Shown here piece by piece: positions 36,453-43,941 of a stretch of 64,000 bases of DNA; positions within the stretch are counted from its first letter, which is position 1, and the number at the start of each line of letters is the position of its first letter. Under the pieces are notes generated by a model. The model searched no databases. It was not told the origin of the DNA and worked only from the letters and a program-made list of their open reading frames with translations. The stretch is from positions 496,001 to 560,000 of the forward strand of contig NZ_CP020555.1 in assembly GCF_002080455.1 (NCBI RefSeq), read 5' to 3'. The position numbers and the translations under genes are program-made. The stretch is from Streptomyces sp. Sge12 (GTDB lineage: Bacteria; Actinomycetota; Actinomycetes; Streptomycetales; Streptomycetaceae).

Positions 36453-36956
36453 ATGCGCCGAAGCCGACGACTCCTCGTGGCGCTCGCACTCCTCGCCCCC
36501 ACCCTGCTGGGCTTCGCGCCGGGCGGCTCCGGCGAGACGATCTCCCTCGCCGGGAGCGAGCCCGGCGCACGTCTCGACGTCACGTTGACGCAGGTGGTCG
36601 ACCCCGCGACCCCCGCCGGACCGGACAACCCCACGGGCCCGGACGACCCCGACGGCCCCGACCGGCTCGTCGCGACCCGCTTCCGCCTGGAGAACACCGG
36701 CACCGCCGTCTACCGGGACTCCCCCGCACCGGCCACACACCTGCTGGACGCCGACGGCCGGCGGTTCACCGGGATCGACCTGCCCACCACGGCCGGACCC
36801 GCCTTCCCCGCCGCCGTCACGCTCGACCCCGGCGCCACGGCGGAGGGCTTCGTCACCTTCCGGATCCCCGCCGACGCCGAACCCGCCGCGGTCCAGTTCG
36901 CCCTCGACGCCGGTCTGGCCGACGACGTCGGCCAGTGGAGCCTGCCGCTCCCGTGA
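36453..36956 (+). CDS. Secreted protein, DUF4352-like immunoglobulin-type domain
   Basis: A 167-residue exported protein. The signal peptide is MRRSRRLLVALALLAPTLLG followed by FAPGGSG. The mature part contains the DUF4352-type beta-sandwich pattern: LVATRFRLENTGTAVYRDSP, LLDADGRRFTGIDL and AVTLDPGATAEGFVTFRIPA. Between the first strand and the rest is a Pro/Asp-rich insert (PAGPDNPTGPDDPDGPDR). GGGAGG precedes ATG 36453. Function unknown. It lies 109 bases upstream of chitinase but has its own strong spacing to a separate chitinase promoter. Confidence 0.75.
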   Translation: MRRSRRLLVALALLAPTLLGFAPGGSGETISLAGSEPGARLDVTLTQVVDPATPAGPDNPTGPDDPDGPDRLVATRFRLENTGTAVYRDSPAPATHLLDADGRRFTGIDLPTTAGPAFPAAVTLDPGATAEGFVTFRIPADAEPAAVQFALDAGLADDVGQWSLPLP

Positions 36957-36978
36957 CGGGTGAGTTTCGGCCGCCCCC

Positions 36979-37007
36979 TTGACCACTCTGGTCCAGACCA
37001 ATAGTTT
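36979..37007 (+). promoter_or_regulatory. Chitinase promoter with overlapping DasR-responsive (dre) site
   Basis: TTGACC (36979-36984), a 17-base spacer and TAGTTT (37002-37007) form a good vegetative promoter. The spacer holds TGGTCCAGACCA (36989-37000), which differs at one base from the core TGGTCTAGACCA of the DasR site known from Streptomyces chitinase promoters. Binding there would block RNA polymerase, with release by glucosamine-phosphates. Confidence 0.85.
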
Positions 37008-37064
37008 CCGGCATGCACAGCGCACGCGCACACGCCCCGCTCCCCGCATCCGCAAAGGAAGCCC

Positions 37065-38390
37065 ATGCGCCGCAGCATGCTCGGCAGGCTGGCCGTCGCC
37101 GCCTGCTCCCTCTCCCTGCTGACCGCCTTCGCGCCCGCCGCCGCCGCACAGGCCGACGGCGGCCACGACCGTCCGTACAAGAAGGTCGGCTACTTCACCC
37201 AATGGGGTGTCTACGGACGGGACTTCCAGGTCCAGGACCTGGAGGCGAACGGCTCCGCCGGAAAGCTCACCCACATCAACTACGCCTTCGGCAACGTCAG
37301 TCCGCAGGGCAAGTGCTTCACCGGCAACGTGCCCGGCGAAGCCGACGCCTGGGCCGACTACGTGCGCCCGCTCGACGCCGCCAACTCCGTCGACGGGGTG
37401 GCCGACACCGGCGAGCAGCCGCTCGCCGGCAACTTCAACCAGCTGCGCGAGCTCAAGGCCAAGCACCCCGGGCTCAAGGTGCTGATCTCGCTGGGCGGCT
37501 GGAGCTGGTCCACCCACTTCTCGGACGCCGCGCTCACCCCGGCCTCCCGCAAGGCCTTCGTCGAGTCCTGCATCGACCTCTACATCAAGGGCAACCTTCC
37601 CCAGGACGGCGCCCGTGGCGGAGCCGGGGCGGCCGCCGGTGTCTTCGACGGGATCGACCTCGACTGGGAGTGGCCCGGTTCGGCGGGTGACACCGACACG
37701 AAGTACCGGCCCGAGGACAAGCAGAACTTCACGGCGCTCGTCAAGGAGTTCCGCACGCAGCTCGACGCGTACGCGCGGAGCCAGAAGAAGAAGACCGCGT
37801 ACGAGCTGACCGCCTTCGTCCCGACGGCCCCGGCCAAGATCGACGCGGGCTTCGACGTCCGGCGGATCATGCGCGACCTCGACTTCGTGACTCTCCAGGG
37901 CTACGACTTCCACGTCTCCGGCGAACCGAGGACCGCCCAGCAGTCCGCGCTCCGCGCCCGGGGCGACTTCAGCGTCGACGGGACGGTGGACGCCTGGCTA
38001 CGGCGCGGCGCGCCCGCGAAGAAGCTGGTGATGGGCATGCCCTTCTACGGCCAGGGCTGGACCGGCGTCAGCGGCGGCGGGGACGGCATGGGCCAGCCGG
38101 CCACGGGCCCGGCGCCGGCCACCTGGTCCGCCGGGTACGAGGACTACAAGGCGCTGAAGAAGCTGGCCGACTCGGGCACGTACACGATCCACCGGGACCG
38201 GCGCGGCGGCCATGCCTGGCTCTTCGACGGCACCACCCTGTGGACGTACGACGACCCGCAGGTGCTGCGCACCAAGACCGGGTACATCCGCGAACACGGC
38301 CTCGGCGGTGCGATGTTCTGGTCGCTCGACGCGGACACCTCCGACGGCGAGTTGATGACGGCCGTCGACCGGGGCCTGCGCGGCCGCTGA
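37065..38390 (+). CDS. Secreted GH18 chitinase
   Basis: A 441-residue endochitinase that hydrolyses chitin with substrate-assisted retention. The signal peptide MRRSMLGRLAVAACSLSLLT ends near AAAAQADGG. The catalytic DxxDxDxE motif is FDGIDLDWEWP with the proton donor Glu about 202. Other GH18 strands are KKVGYFTQWGVYGRDFQ, LKVLISLGGWSWS and LVMGMPFYGQGW. No carbohydrate-binding or fibronectin domain is present, so it is a single-domain enzyme. The upstream promoter overlaps a DasR-type site, tying expression to N-acetylglucosamine status. Confidence 0.96.
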   Translation: MRRSMLGRLAVAACSLSLLTAFAPAAAAQADGGHDRPYKKVGYFTQWGVYGRDFQVQDLEANGSAGKLTHINYAFGNVSPQGKCFTGNVPGEADAWADYVRPLDAANSVDGVADTGEQPLAGNFNQLRELKAKHPGLKVLISLGGWSWSTHFSDAALTPASRKAFVESCIDLYIKGNLPQDGARGGAGAAAGVFDGIDLDWEWPGSAGDTDTKYRPEDKQNFTALVKEFRTQLDAYARSQKKKTAYELTAFVPTAPAKIDAGFDVRRIMRDLDFVTLQGYDFHVSGEPRTAQQSALRARGDFSVDGTVDAWLRRGAPAKKLVMGMPFYGQGWTGVSGGGDGMGQPATGPAPATWSAGYEDYKALKKLADSGTYTIHRDRRGGHAWLFDGTTLWTYDDPQVLRTKTGYIREHGLGGAMFWSLDADTSDGELMTAVDRGLRGR

Positions 38391-38471
38391 CCCCGGCCGC
38401 CTCCGACCGGCGCCGCCGGGCCGCGGAAAACCATCCGGCCCGGCGGCGCCTCTCCACCTACGCTCCACCGC

Positions 38472-38730
38472 ATGAGGAACGCGACGGTACGGGCGGTCAA
38501 CCGCCTCACGACACGCTGGGCCGCGCAGGCCCCTGCCTCGACCCCGGGCACGGTCCTGGCCACGGCCGGGGTGTGGCCGCTGCTCGCCGACACTGCCCCG
38601 GACCCGGTACCGGGCGCGCCGGGCCGAGGTGTGCTTCGACCGGCCGTTCGGGTTCCTGATCGTCCACCGGACCTCGCGGCTGGTACTGGCGGCGGGGTGG
38701 GTCGCCGAGCCCGAGACCGAGGCCCCCTAA
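38472..38730 (+). pseudogene. Serpin family gene remnant, large internal deletion and frameshift
   Basis: The 5' part reads as a serpin N-terminus (MRNATVRAVNRLTTRWAAQA, GTVLATAGVWPLLADTA). The 3' part, in the next frame, reads as a serpin C-terminus (RYRARRAEVCFDRPFGFLIV, HRTSRLVLAAGWVAEP, stop TAA 38728-38730). About 300 residues of the serpin core, including the reactive-centre region, are missing, so no inhibitor can be made. The junction is near 38600. The final codons overlap the stop of the convergent kinase gene. Confidence 0.75.
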
Positions 38731-39707
38731 AGGGTGTTGGGGCGGTGGGCGGCGGCCAGGGCCGCCGTCTCCTCGAAGGCGGGTATCCGCCCGGTGCCGC
38801 CGCGGCCGGACACCGAGAGGGAGGCGGCGGCCATGCCGTGGGCCACGGCGTCCACGAGGGGGTCGCCGAGGGCCAGCCGGGCGGTGGTGGTTCCGGTGAA
38901 GCAGTCGCCCGCACCGGTCGCGTCCACCGGATCGGGATTGACGGGCACGGGGAGGTACACGGCCCCCGTGCCGTCGTCCAGCAGCAGCCGGTCGGCGCCC
39001 GCGGTGACCGCGACCGTACGGGCGCCGAGCGCGCGGCAGCGGGCGGCGGCGACGCGCGGGTCGGCGGTGTCCACGAGGGCCCGTGCGTCGGCCGGGCAGG
39101 AGGCCTTGAGGAGCCCGGTCAGCGGCGCGATCCGGGCCAGCAGCTGCCGGGCGGCGGCCGGACCGGTCAGCCGGGCGCGGAAGTTGGGGTCGTACGTCAC
39201 ATGTCCGCCCGCCCCGTGCACGAGGCGGGCCGCGGCCAGTACGGCCTCGCGGCTGCTCGGCGACAGGGCGCCGGTGATACCGCTGGTGACGAGTGCTCCG
39301 CAGCCGGTCAGCAGCTCCCGCCAGGAGGCGATGTGACCGGGTCCCAGGGTGGATCCGGCGCTGTGCGTGCGCCAGTAGACGAACTCCCGGCCGCCGTCGG
39401 TGTCGGCGGAGAGCAGATAGGCGCCGTTGGGGTGCGGGGCGCGGCGGACGTGGGAGACGTCCACGCCGAGCTCGGCGGTCCGGCGCAGCAGCGGGATGCT
39501 GAGCTCGTCGTCGCCGACCACGGCGAGCAGGGCGGTCCGGGCGCCTGCGGCGGCCGCGGCGGCTGCCGCGTTGAGGGCGTCCCCGGAGTAGGAGATACGG
39601 GCCGGGGTGCCGTCGGCGGCCTCGTGCAGGGCGGTGCCCGCGTGGATCTCGACCAGCACCTCGCCGAGGACGAGGACGTCGTAGTGGGGGGCGGTTCGCC
39701 GGGGCAC
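38727..39707 (-). CDS. kdgK: PfkB-family sugar kinase, probable 2-dehydro-3-deoxygluconokinase
   Basis: A 326-residue ribokinase-fold enzyme. PfkB signatures are visible at YSGDALNAAAAAAAAGARTA and DPVDATGAGDCFTGTTTARL, the latter holding the anion hole and catalytic Asp. The YRx-type substrate block reads GREFVYWRTHSAGSTLGP, typical of KDG kinases. GTG 39707 starts two bases after the stop of the aldolase gene, with GGAGCG inside that gene's end as the ribosome site. Together with KDPG aldolase it would convert 2-keto-3-deoxygluconate to pyruvate and glyceraldehyde-3-phosphate. Confidence 0.87.
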   Translation of the reverse strand: MPRRTAPHYDVLVLGEVLVEIHAGTALHEAADGTPARISYSGDALNAAAAAAAAGARTALLAVVGDDELSIPLLRRTAELGVDVSHVRRAPHPNGAYLLSADTDGGREFVYWRTHSAGSTLGPGHIASWRELLTGCGALVTSGITGALSPSSREAVLAAARLVHGAGGHVTYDPNFRARLTGPAAARQLLARIAPLTGLLKASCPADARALVDTADPRVAAARCRALGARTVAVTAGADRLLLDDGTGAVYLPVPVNPDPVDATGAGDCFTGTTTARLALGDPLVDAVAHGMAAASLSVSGRGGTGRIPAFEETAALAAAHRPNTL

Positions 39708-39709
39708 GG

Positions 39710-40450
39710 TCAGCGCTCCGCGGCGGCGCCGCGGGGCGCGCGGTCCGGGGCGGCGTGGTGGCGCGTACGGCACGTGGCGGCCACCGGCGCGAAGACGGCG
39801 GCCAGTTCGGCGGGGTCGGAGGGCAGCCCGCCTCCGATGCCGACGGCGGTGGCGCCGGCGGCGAGCCACTCGGGCACCTCGGCCAGACGGATTCCGCCGG
39901 TCGGGATGATCACCGCCTCGGGCAGGACGGCCCGCAGGGAGCGGAGGAACCCGGGGCCGCCCACGTGGGCCGGGAACACCTTGGCGGCTCCGGCGGCGCG
40001 GACGGCGGCGGCGATCTCGCCCGGGGTGAACCCGCCCTCGATGAAGACGGCTTCGCGGCGTACGGCGACGGCACGGACCTCGGGGGCCGGGTACGGGGAG
40101 ATCAGGAAGGCGGCGCCGGCGTCCAGGGCGGTCTCGGCCTGGGCGGTGGTGGTGACGGTGCCGACGCCGATGAGGGCGGGACGGCCGTGGACGTCGCCGA
40201 GCGGGGCGGTGCGGGCGACGGCCGCGGCCCAACCGGGGGTGGAGGTGGTGAGTTCGACCGCGCGGCAGCCAGCGGCGAGGAGGGCGGTGGTGCGGCGGAC
40301 GGCCCCGTCGGCCTCGGTGTCGCGCAGCACGGGCAGCACGCGCTGTTCGGCGAGCACCGCGTACAGATGGCGGGGAAGATGACCGGACGGACGATCGGCC
40401 GGACGATCGGACGGGCGATTGGACGGCTGCTCGGACGGCTGCTCGGGCAA
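39710..40450 (-). CDS. eda: KDPG/KHG aldolase
   Basis: A 246-residue class I aldolase that cleaves 2-keto-3-deoxy-6-phosphogluconate (or 4-hydroxy-2-oxoglutarate). The barrel shows RVLPVLRDTEADGAVRRTTA, AVELTTSTPGWAAAVART, GVGTVTTTAQAETALDAGAA with FLISPYPAPE, KVFPAHVGGPG and IPTGGIRLAEVPEWLAAGA. The Schiff-base Lys is that of AAKVFPA. The start appears to be TTG 40450, because GGGAGGG sits 5 bases upstream. The first 25 residues are a low-complexity tail (PSEQPSNRPSDRPADRPSGH) encoded by 12-bp repeats; a later start cannot be excluded. First gene of a two-gene operon with kdgK. Confidence 0.88.
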   Translation of the reverse strand: MPEQPSEQPSNRPSDRPADRPSGHLPRHLYAVLAEQRVLPVLRDTEADGAVRRTTALLAAGCRAVELTTSTPGWAAAVARTAPLGDVHGRPALIGVGTVTTTAQAETALDAGAAFLISPYPAPEVRAVAVRREAVFIEGGFTPGEIAAAVRAAGAAKVFPAHVGGPGFLRSLRAVLPEAVIIPTGGIRLAEVPEWLAAGATAVGIGGGLPSDPAELAAVFAPVAATCRTRHHAAPDRAPRGAAAER

Positions 40451-40463
40451 CGGACCCTCCCCT

Positions 40464-40518
40464 TTGTTCCACGTAGTGGAACGGCGTACCGTATGACGGA
40501 ACCATGTGGTCTAGACCC
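40464..40518. promoter_or_regulatory. Divergent control region with IclR-type palindrome and DasR-like site
   Basis: GTTCCAC-GTA-GTGGAAC (40466-40482) is a perfect 7-bp-arm palindrome of the kind bound by IclR-family proteins. It overlaps a candidate plus-strand -35 (TTGTTC 40464-40469, 17-base spacer, TACCGT 40487-40492). TGGTCTAGACCC (40507-40518) matches the DasR core at 11 of 12 bases and ends 5 bases before the IclR gene start. The region serves eda-kdgK (minus) and the regulator (plus). Confidence 0.7.
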
Positions 40519-40523
40519 TACCC

Positions 40524-41336
40524 ATGTCAGGAGTGCCGGTGTCAATGGACGGAACGGCGGCGGACGGACCTTCGGCGCGCACCGGGCGGACCTCCGCGGC
40601 CGGTTCCGCCCTGGAGAAGTCCCTGCGCGTCCTGGAGGCGGTGGCCGCTCCCGGTGGACCGCACCGGCTGGCCGATCTGACGGCGGCGGCCGCAGTGCCC
40701 AAGTCGAGCACGTTCCGCATCCTGGCCTCGCTGGTCGACCAGGGCTTCGTGCGCCAGGAGGCCGACAGCCGGTACGGCGTGGGACCGCGGCTGCGCGGGC
40801 TGTCCGCCCTGGTCGGCGCCGGGGAACCGGCGAGCATCGGGCGCATCCTGGGCGAACTGCGGCGGGCCACCGGCCAGACGGTCCATCTCGCCCTGCACAG
40901 CGGGCAGACCATCACCTGCATCCGCAAGCTGGAGGGTGGCGAGGACCAGCCCTTCCGTACCGCGTCCCGCGTCGGCATGCGCATGCCGCTGCACACGACC
41001 GCGATCGGCAAGAGCGTACTGGCCCACCTGCCCGCCGAGGAGGTACGGGAGCTGATCGGTGCCACGGGCCTGCCGCGCCGGACCCCGCACACGCTCACCA
41101 CCGCGGGAGCCCTGTACACCCAACTGGCGGCGGTCCGCAGCCGGGGCTTCGCCGTGGACGATGAGGAGAACGAGCCCACCATCCGCTGCATCGGTGCGCC
41201 GGTGCTCGGGCCGACGGGCCGGCCGGTGGGCGGGGTCAGCGTCACCACCGTCACGTTCCTGGTCTCCCGCGAGGAGATCGAGGCGTACGCACCGGCCGTG
41301 CGCGCGGCCGCGGAGGCCCTGGCCCCGCTGTTGTGA
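40524..41336 (+). CDS. IclR-family transcriptional regulator
   Basis: A 270-residue regulator. The N-terminal winged helix-turn-helix reads ALEKSLRVLEAVAAPGGPHR, LADLTAAAAVPKSSTFRILA and SLVDQGFVRQEADSRYGVGP. The C-terminal effector domain shows VGMRMPLHTTAIGKSVLAHL, RSRGFAVDDEENEPTIRCIG and APVLGPTGRPVGGVSVTTV. ATG 40524 and an in-frame ATG at 40545 are both possible; the second has AGGAG at a rather long distance. It is divergent from eda-kdgK, which it probably represses in a KdgR-like manner through the palindrome in the shared promoter region. Confidence 0.92.
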   Translation: MSGVPVSMDGTAADGPSARTGRTSAAGSALEKSLRVLEAVAAPGGPHRLADLTAAAAVPKSSTFRILASLVDQGFVRQEADSRYGVGPRLRGLSALVGAGEPASIGRILGELRRATGQTVHLALHSGQTITCIRKLEGGEDQPFRTASRVGMRMPLHTTAIGKSVLAHLPAEEVRELIGATGLPRRTPHTLTTAGALYTQLAAVRSRGFAVDDEENEPTIRCIGAPVLGPTGRPVGGVSVTTVTFLVSREEIEAYAPAVRAAAEALAPLL

Positions 41337-41381
41337 CCCCCGAATGGAGGTCCGAAACAGGTCTTCGGGAAAATTCTTCCG

Positions 41382-41394
41382 GATAACTGTTATC
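41382..41394. promoter_or_regulatory. 13-bp palindrome GATAAC-T-GTTATC upstream of the sigma-CAP gene
   Basis: Perfect 6-bp arms around a single base, in an unusually AT-rich patch (41370-41395) about 70 bases upstream of the sigma-CAP start. It may be part of the promoter or an operator; no regulator is identified. Confidence 0.45.
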
Positions 41395-41462
41395 GACACC
41401 CCGGTCGCAGGTCTCCCAGGTATCGGGCATCATCGACCGCCGGTACGGACAGGGAACATCAC

Positions 41463-43097
41463 ATGACTACTCAGCACACCGCAGCGCTCGTGGCAGCGGC
41501 CCGCGCGGGCGACCCCCGCGCGCAGGACGAGCTCGTCGGCGCCCATCTCCCGCTCGTCTACAACATCGTCGGCCGGGCCCTGGGCGGGTCGTGCGACGTG
41601 GACGACGTGGTGCAGGACACGATGCTGCGGGCGCTCGACGGGCTGGGCGGCCTGCGGGTGGACGAGAGCTTCCGGTCCTGGCTGGTCGCGATCGCGATGA
41701 ACCGGGTGCGGGCGCACTGGCAGGCCCGGCAGAGCGGTTCCGGCGAGAGCACGCTGGAGGCGGCGAGCGACATCGCCGACCCGGGTGCCGACTTCGTCGA
41801 CCTGACCGTCGCCCGCCTCAACCTCTCCGGCCAGCGGCGCGAGACGGCCCGGGCGACCCGCTGGCTGGAGCCCGAGGACCGGGCGCTGCTGTCGCTGTGG
41901 TGGCTGGAGTGCGCCGGGGAGCTGACCCGGGCGGAGGTGGCCGGCGCACTGGAACTGTCCCCGCAGCACACGGCGGTCCGGGTGCAGCGGATGAAGGCAC
42001 AGCTGGAGTCGGCGCGCGTGGTGGAACGTGCCCTGGACACCCATCCGGCGTGCCAGGAGCTGCGGACCGTCATGGCGGGCTGGGACGGGCAGCCCTCGGC
42101 GCTGTGGCGCAAGCGAATAGCCCGGCACGCCCGTGAGTGCGTACGCTGCTCCGGCCTGTGGAGCGGACTGGTTCCGGCGGAGGGACTGCTGGCCGGTCTG
42201 GCCCTGGTGCCGGTCTCGGCGGCCCTGCTGGCAGGGTTCAAGGCGGCCGGGACGGCCGGCTTCGCCGCCGAGAACGCCGCTTTCGCCGACGGCTTCGACC
42301 CGGGCTTCGCCGACGCGGGCTTCGCCGACGCGGCGACCCAGCTCACTCCGGTCGCCCACACCGGAGCAGGTGGCCGCGGCGTGCTGCGCAAGCGCCGCCA
42401 GAGCCGACGCCGGGTGGTCGGCGGTGCGGTGCTCGCCGCCTGCGTCGCGGGCGGCGGGCTCGTGTACCTCGGCGGGCTGCCCGGTTCGGGCGACACGAAG
42501 GAGGGCGCCGCCGCGCCCGCCACCCCGCTGGCCGCGCTCTCGGCGACGGAATCCGCCGGGCTGCCCTCGGAGTCGGCCTCGCCCTCCGCGTCCGCTTCGC
42601 CCTCCCCGTCGGCGTCCGCCTCCCCGAGCCCGTCGGTGAGCCCGAGCCCGACGCAGTCCAAGAGCAAGTCCCCGAGCCCGAAGGCCTCCGCGGCCAAGCC
42701 CGCGCCCGCCCCGCCGTCGGGCGTGGCCGGCCAGGTCGTGGCCCTGGTCAACAGCGAGCGGGCGGCGGCCGGCTGCGGCCCCCTCAAGGAGGACCCGCAG
42801 CTGCGCACGGCCGCGCAGGGCCACTCCGACGACATGGCGGCCCGCAACTTCTTCGATCACACCAGCCCCGACGGCAAGGACCCGGGCGACCGGACCACCG
42901 CGGCCGGGTACCGCTGGTCGACGTACGGGGAGAACATCGCGCGGGGCCAGCAGACGGCCCAGTCGGTCATGGACTCCTGGATGAAGAGCCCGGGCCACCG
43001 CGCGAACATCCTCAACTGCTCCTTCAAGGACATCGGGGTGGGCATCCACCAGGGCTCGGGCGGCCCTTGGTGGACGCAGAACTTCGGCGCGCGGTAG
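41463..43097 (+). CDS. ECF-type sigma factor fused to zinc-finger-like, transmembrane and extracellular CAP domains
   Basis: A 544-residue protein with a rare order of domains. Residues 1-80 are sigma region 2 (HLPLVYNIVGRALGGSCDVD, DVVQDTMLRALDGL, SFRSWLVAIAMNRVRAHWQA). Residues about 135-185 are region 4 (LEPEDRALLSLWWLECAGEL, VAGALELSPQHTAVRVQRMK). A zinc-finger-like HARECVRCSGLW lies near 220-231. A membrane helix (VVGGAVLAACVAGGGLVYLG) sits at about 318-338, then a Ser/Pro linker. Residues about 421-544 are a CAP/SCP domain (VVALVNSERAAAGCGPLKED, GENIARGQQ, SPGHRANIL). The sigma part faces the cytoplasm and CAP the outside. AGGGA precedes ATG 41463. No separate anti-sigma gene is adjacent. 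Confidence 0.93.
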   Translation: MTTQHTAALVAAARAGDPRAQDELVGAHLPLVYNIVGRALGGSCDVDDVVQDTMLRALDGLGGLRVDESFRSWLVAIAMNRVRAHWQARQSGSGESTLEAASDIADPGADFVDLTVARLNLSGQRRETARATRWLEPEDRALLSLWWLECAGELTRAEVAGALELSPQHTAVRVQRMKAQLESARVVERALDTHPACQELRTVMAGWDGQPSALWRKRIARHARECVRCSGLWSGLVPAEGLLAGLALVPVSAALLAGFKAAGTAGFAAENAAFADGFDPGFADAGFADAATQLTPVAHTGAGGRGVLRKRRQSRRRVVGGAVLAACVAGGGLVYLGGLPGSGDTKEGAAAPATPLAALSATESAGLPSESASPSASASPSPSASASPSPSVSPSPTQSKSKSPSPKASAAKPAPAPPSGVAGQVVALVNSERAAAGCGPLKEDPQLRTAAQGHSDDMAARNFFDHTSPDGKDPGDRTTAAGYRWSTYGENIARGQQTAQSVMDSWMKSPGHRANILNCSFKDIGVGIHQGSGGPWWTQNFGAR

Positions 43098-43133
43098 GAG
43101 GCGCGGGGCGGTCCCGGCCGGTACGCACGTGGG

Positions 43134-43926
43134 TCACGGGCGCCGGCCCCGGACTGCCCAGGCGCGGGCGGAGAGGGTGACCGAGCCGTCCGGGCCGGTG
43201 GGGAGGAGAGCCTCGAGCCGCGTGCGCAGCCGGTCCCGGGCGGCCGGGGCGAGGGTGGCGACGTAGCCGGGAGCCGGTCCCTGGCCGGAGAGGAAGGGCT
43301 CCCACAGGTCCGCGAAACCGGCGAAGACGGTGGGCACCTCGATCGGGTTGACGATCACGTCGACGAGCCCCGCCCCGGTCCAGAGGGCGTGCAGCGGATC
43401 GGGGCGGCACTGCGCGAACCGACGGCCCTCGTGCAGTGCGCGGGCCGCCGGATCGAGCTCGGCCGCGGCGTCCCAGAAGCGGCGCAGGAAGGCCATGCCC
43501 TCGGGGTAGTCCCACACGTACGCGGCGACCACCCCGCCCGGGCGGACCACCCGGACGGCCTCGGCCGTCGCCCGCGCCGGTTCGAGGAAGTTGAGGGCCA
43601 GCCCGCTGACGACCACGTCGAACGCCGCGTCACCGACCGGCAGCGCAGGCGTCGGCCACGGCGAAGCCGGCAGGCGCCGGGGCGCCGGCCCGGGCCGCGC
43701 GCACGAAGCCGGGGGACCGGTCCAGCCCCAGCACGACGCTGGGCCGGCAGCGGGCGGCCACCACGGCGGTCAGCGCTCCCGTGCCGCAGCCCACGTCCAG
43801 CCACCGCAGGCTTCCCCGGGCGGCGAGCCGCGCCGCGAACACCTCGGCGACCCGACGGCTCCAGCGCCCCATGTACCGCTCGTAGGCGTCCCCCTCCCCC
43901 CATACCTCGGACGGGTCCTCCACCAT
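43134..43926 (-). pseudogene. Class I SAM-dependent methyltransferase, frameshifted
   Basis: The N-terminal part, ATG/GTG near 43926, carries the SAM-binding motif I (LRWLDVGCGTGALTAVVAA) and continues to GFAVADAC, then terminates early at about 43630. The remainder of the fold (FDVVVSGLALNFLEPARATA, VRPGGVVAAYVWDYPEGM, and a C-terminus ending AWAVRGRRP) is in the adjacent frame down to 43134. The shift lies at about 43641-43655, within CGCCTGCGCTGCCGG. Reading across it gives a normal 260-residue UbiE/YcgJ-like methyltransferase. It may be a genuine inactivation or an assembly error. Next to glutamate decarboxylase on the same strand, 15 bases downstream. Confidence 0.72.
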
Positions 43927-43941
43927 GCCGGGGGACGTGCC

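Noticed and set aside
38730..40382. Long plus-strand open frame continuing from the serpin remnant
   Set aside because: It runs antisense to kdgK and eda, which have clear family motifs and starts; the serpin C-terminus with its stop is in another frame.
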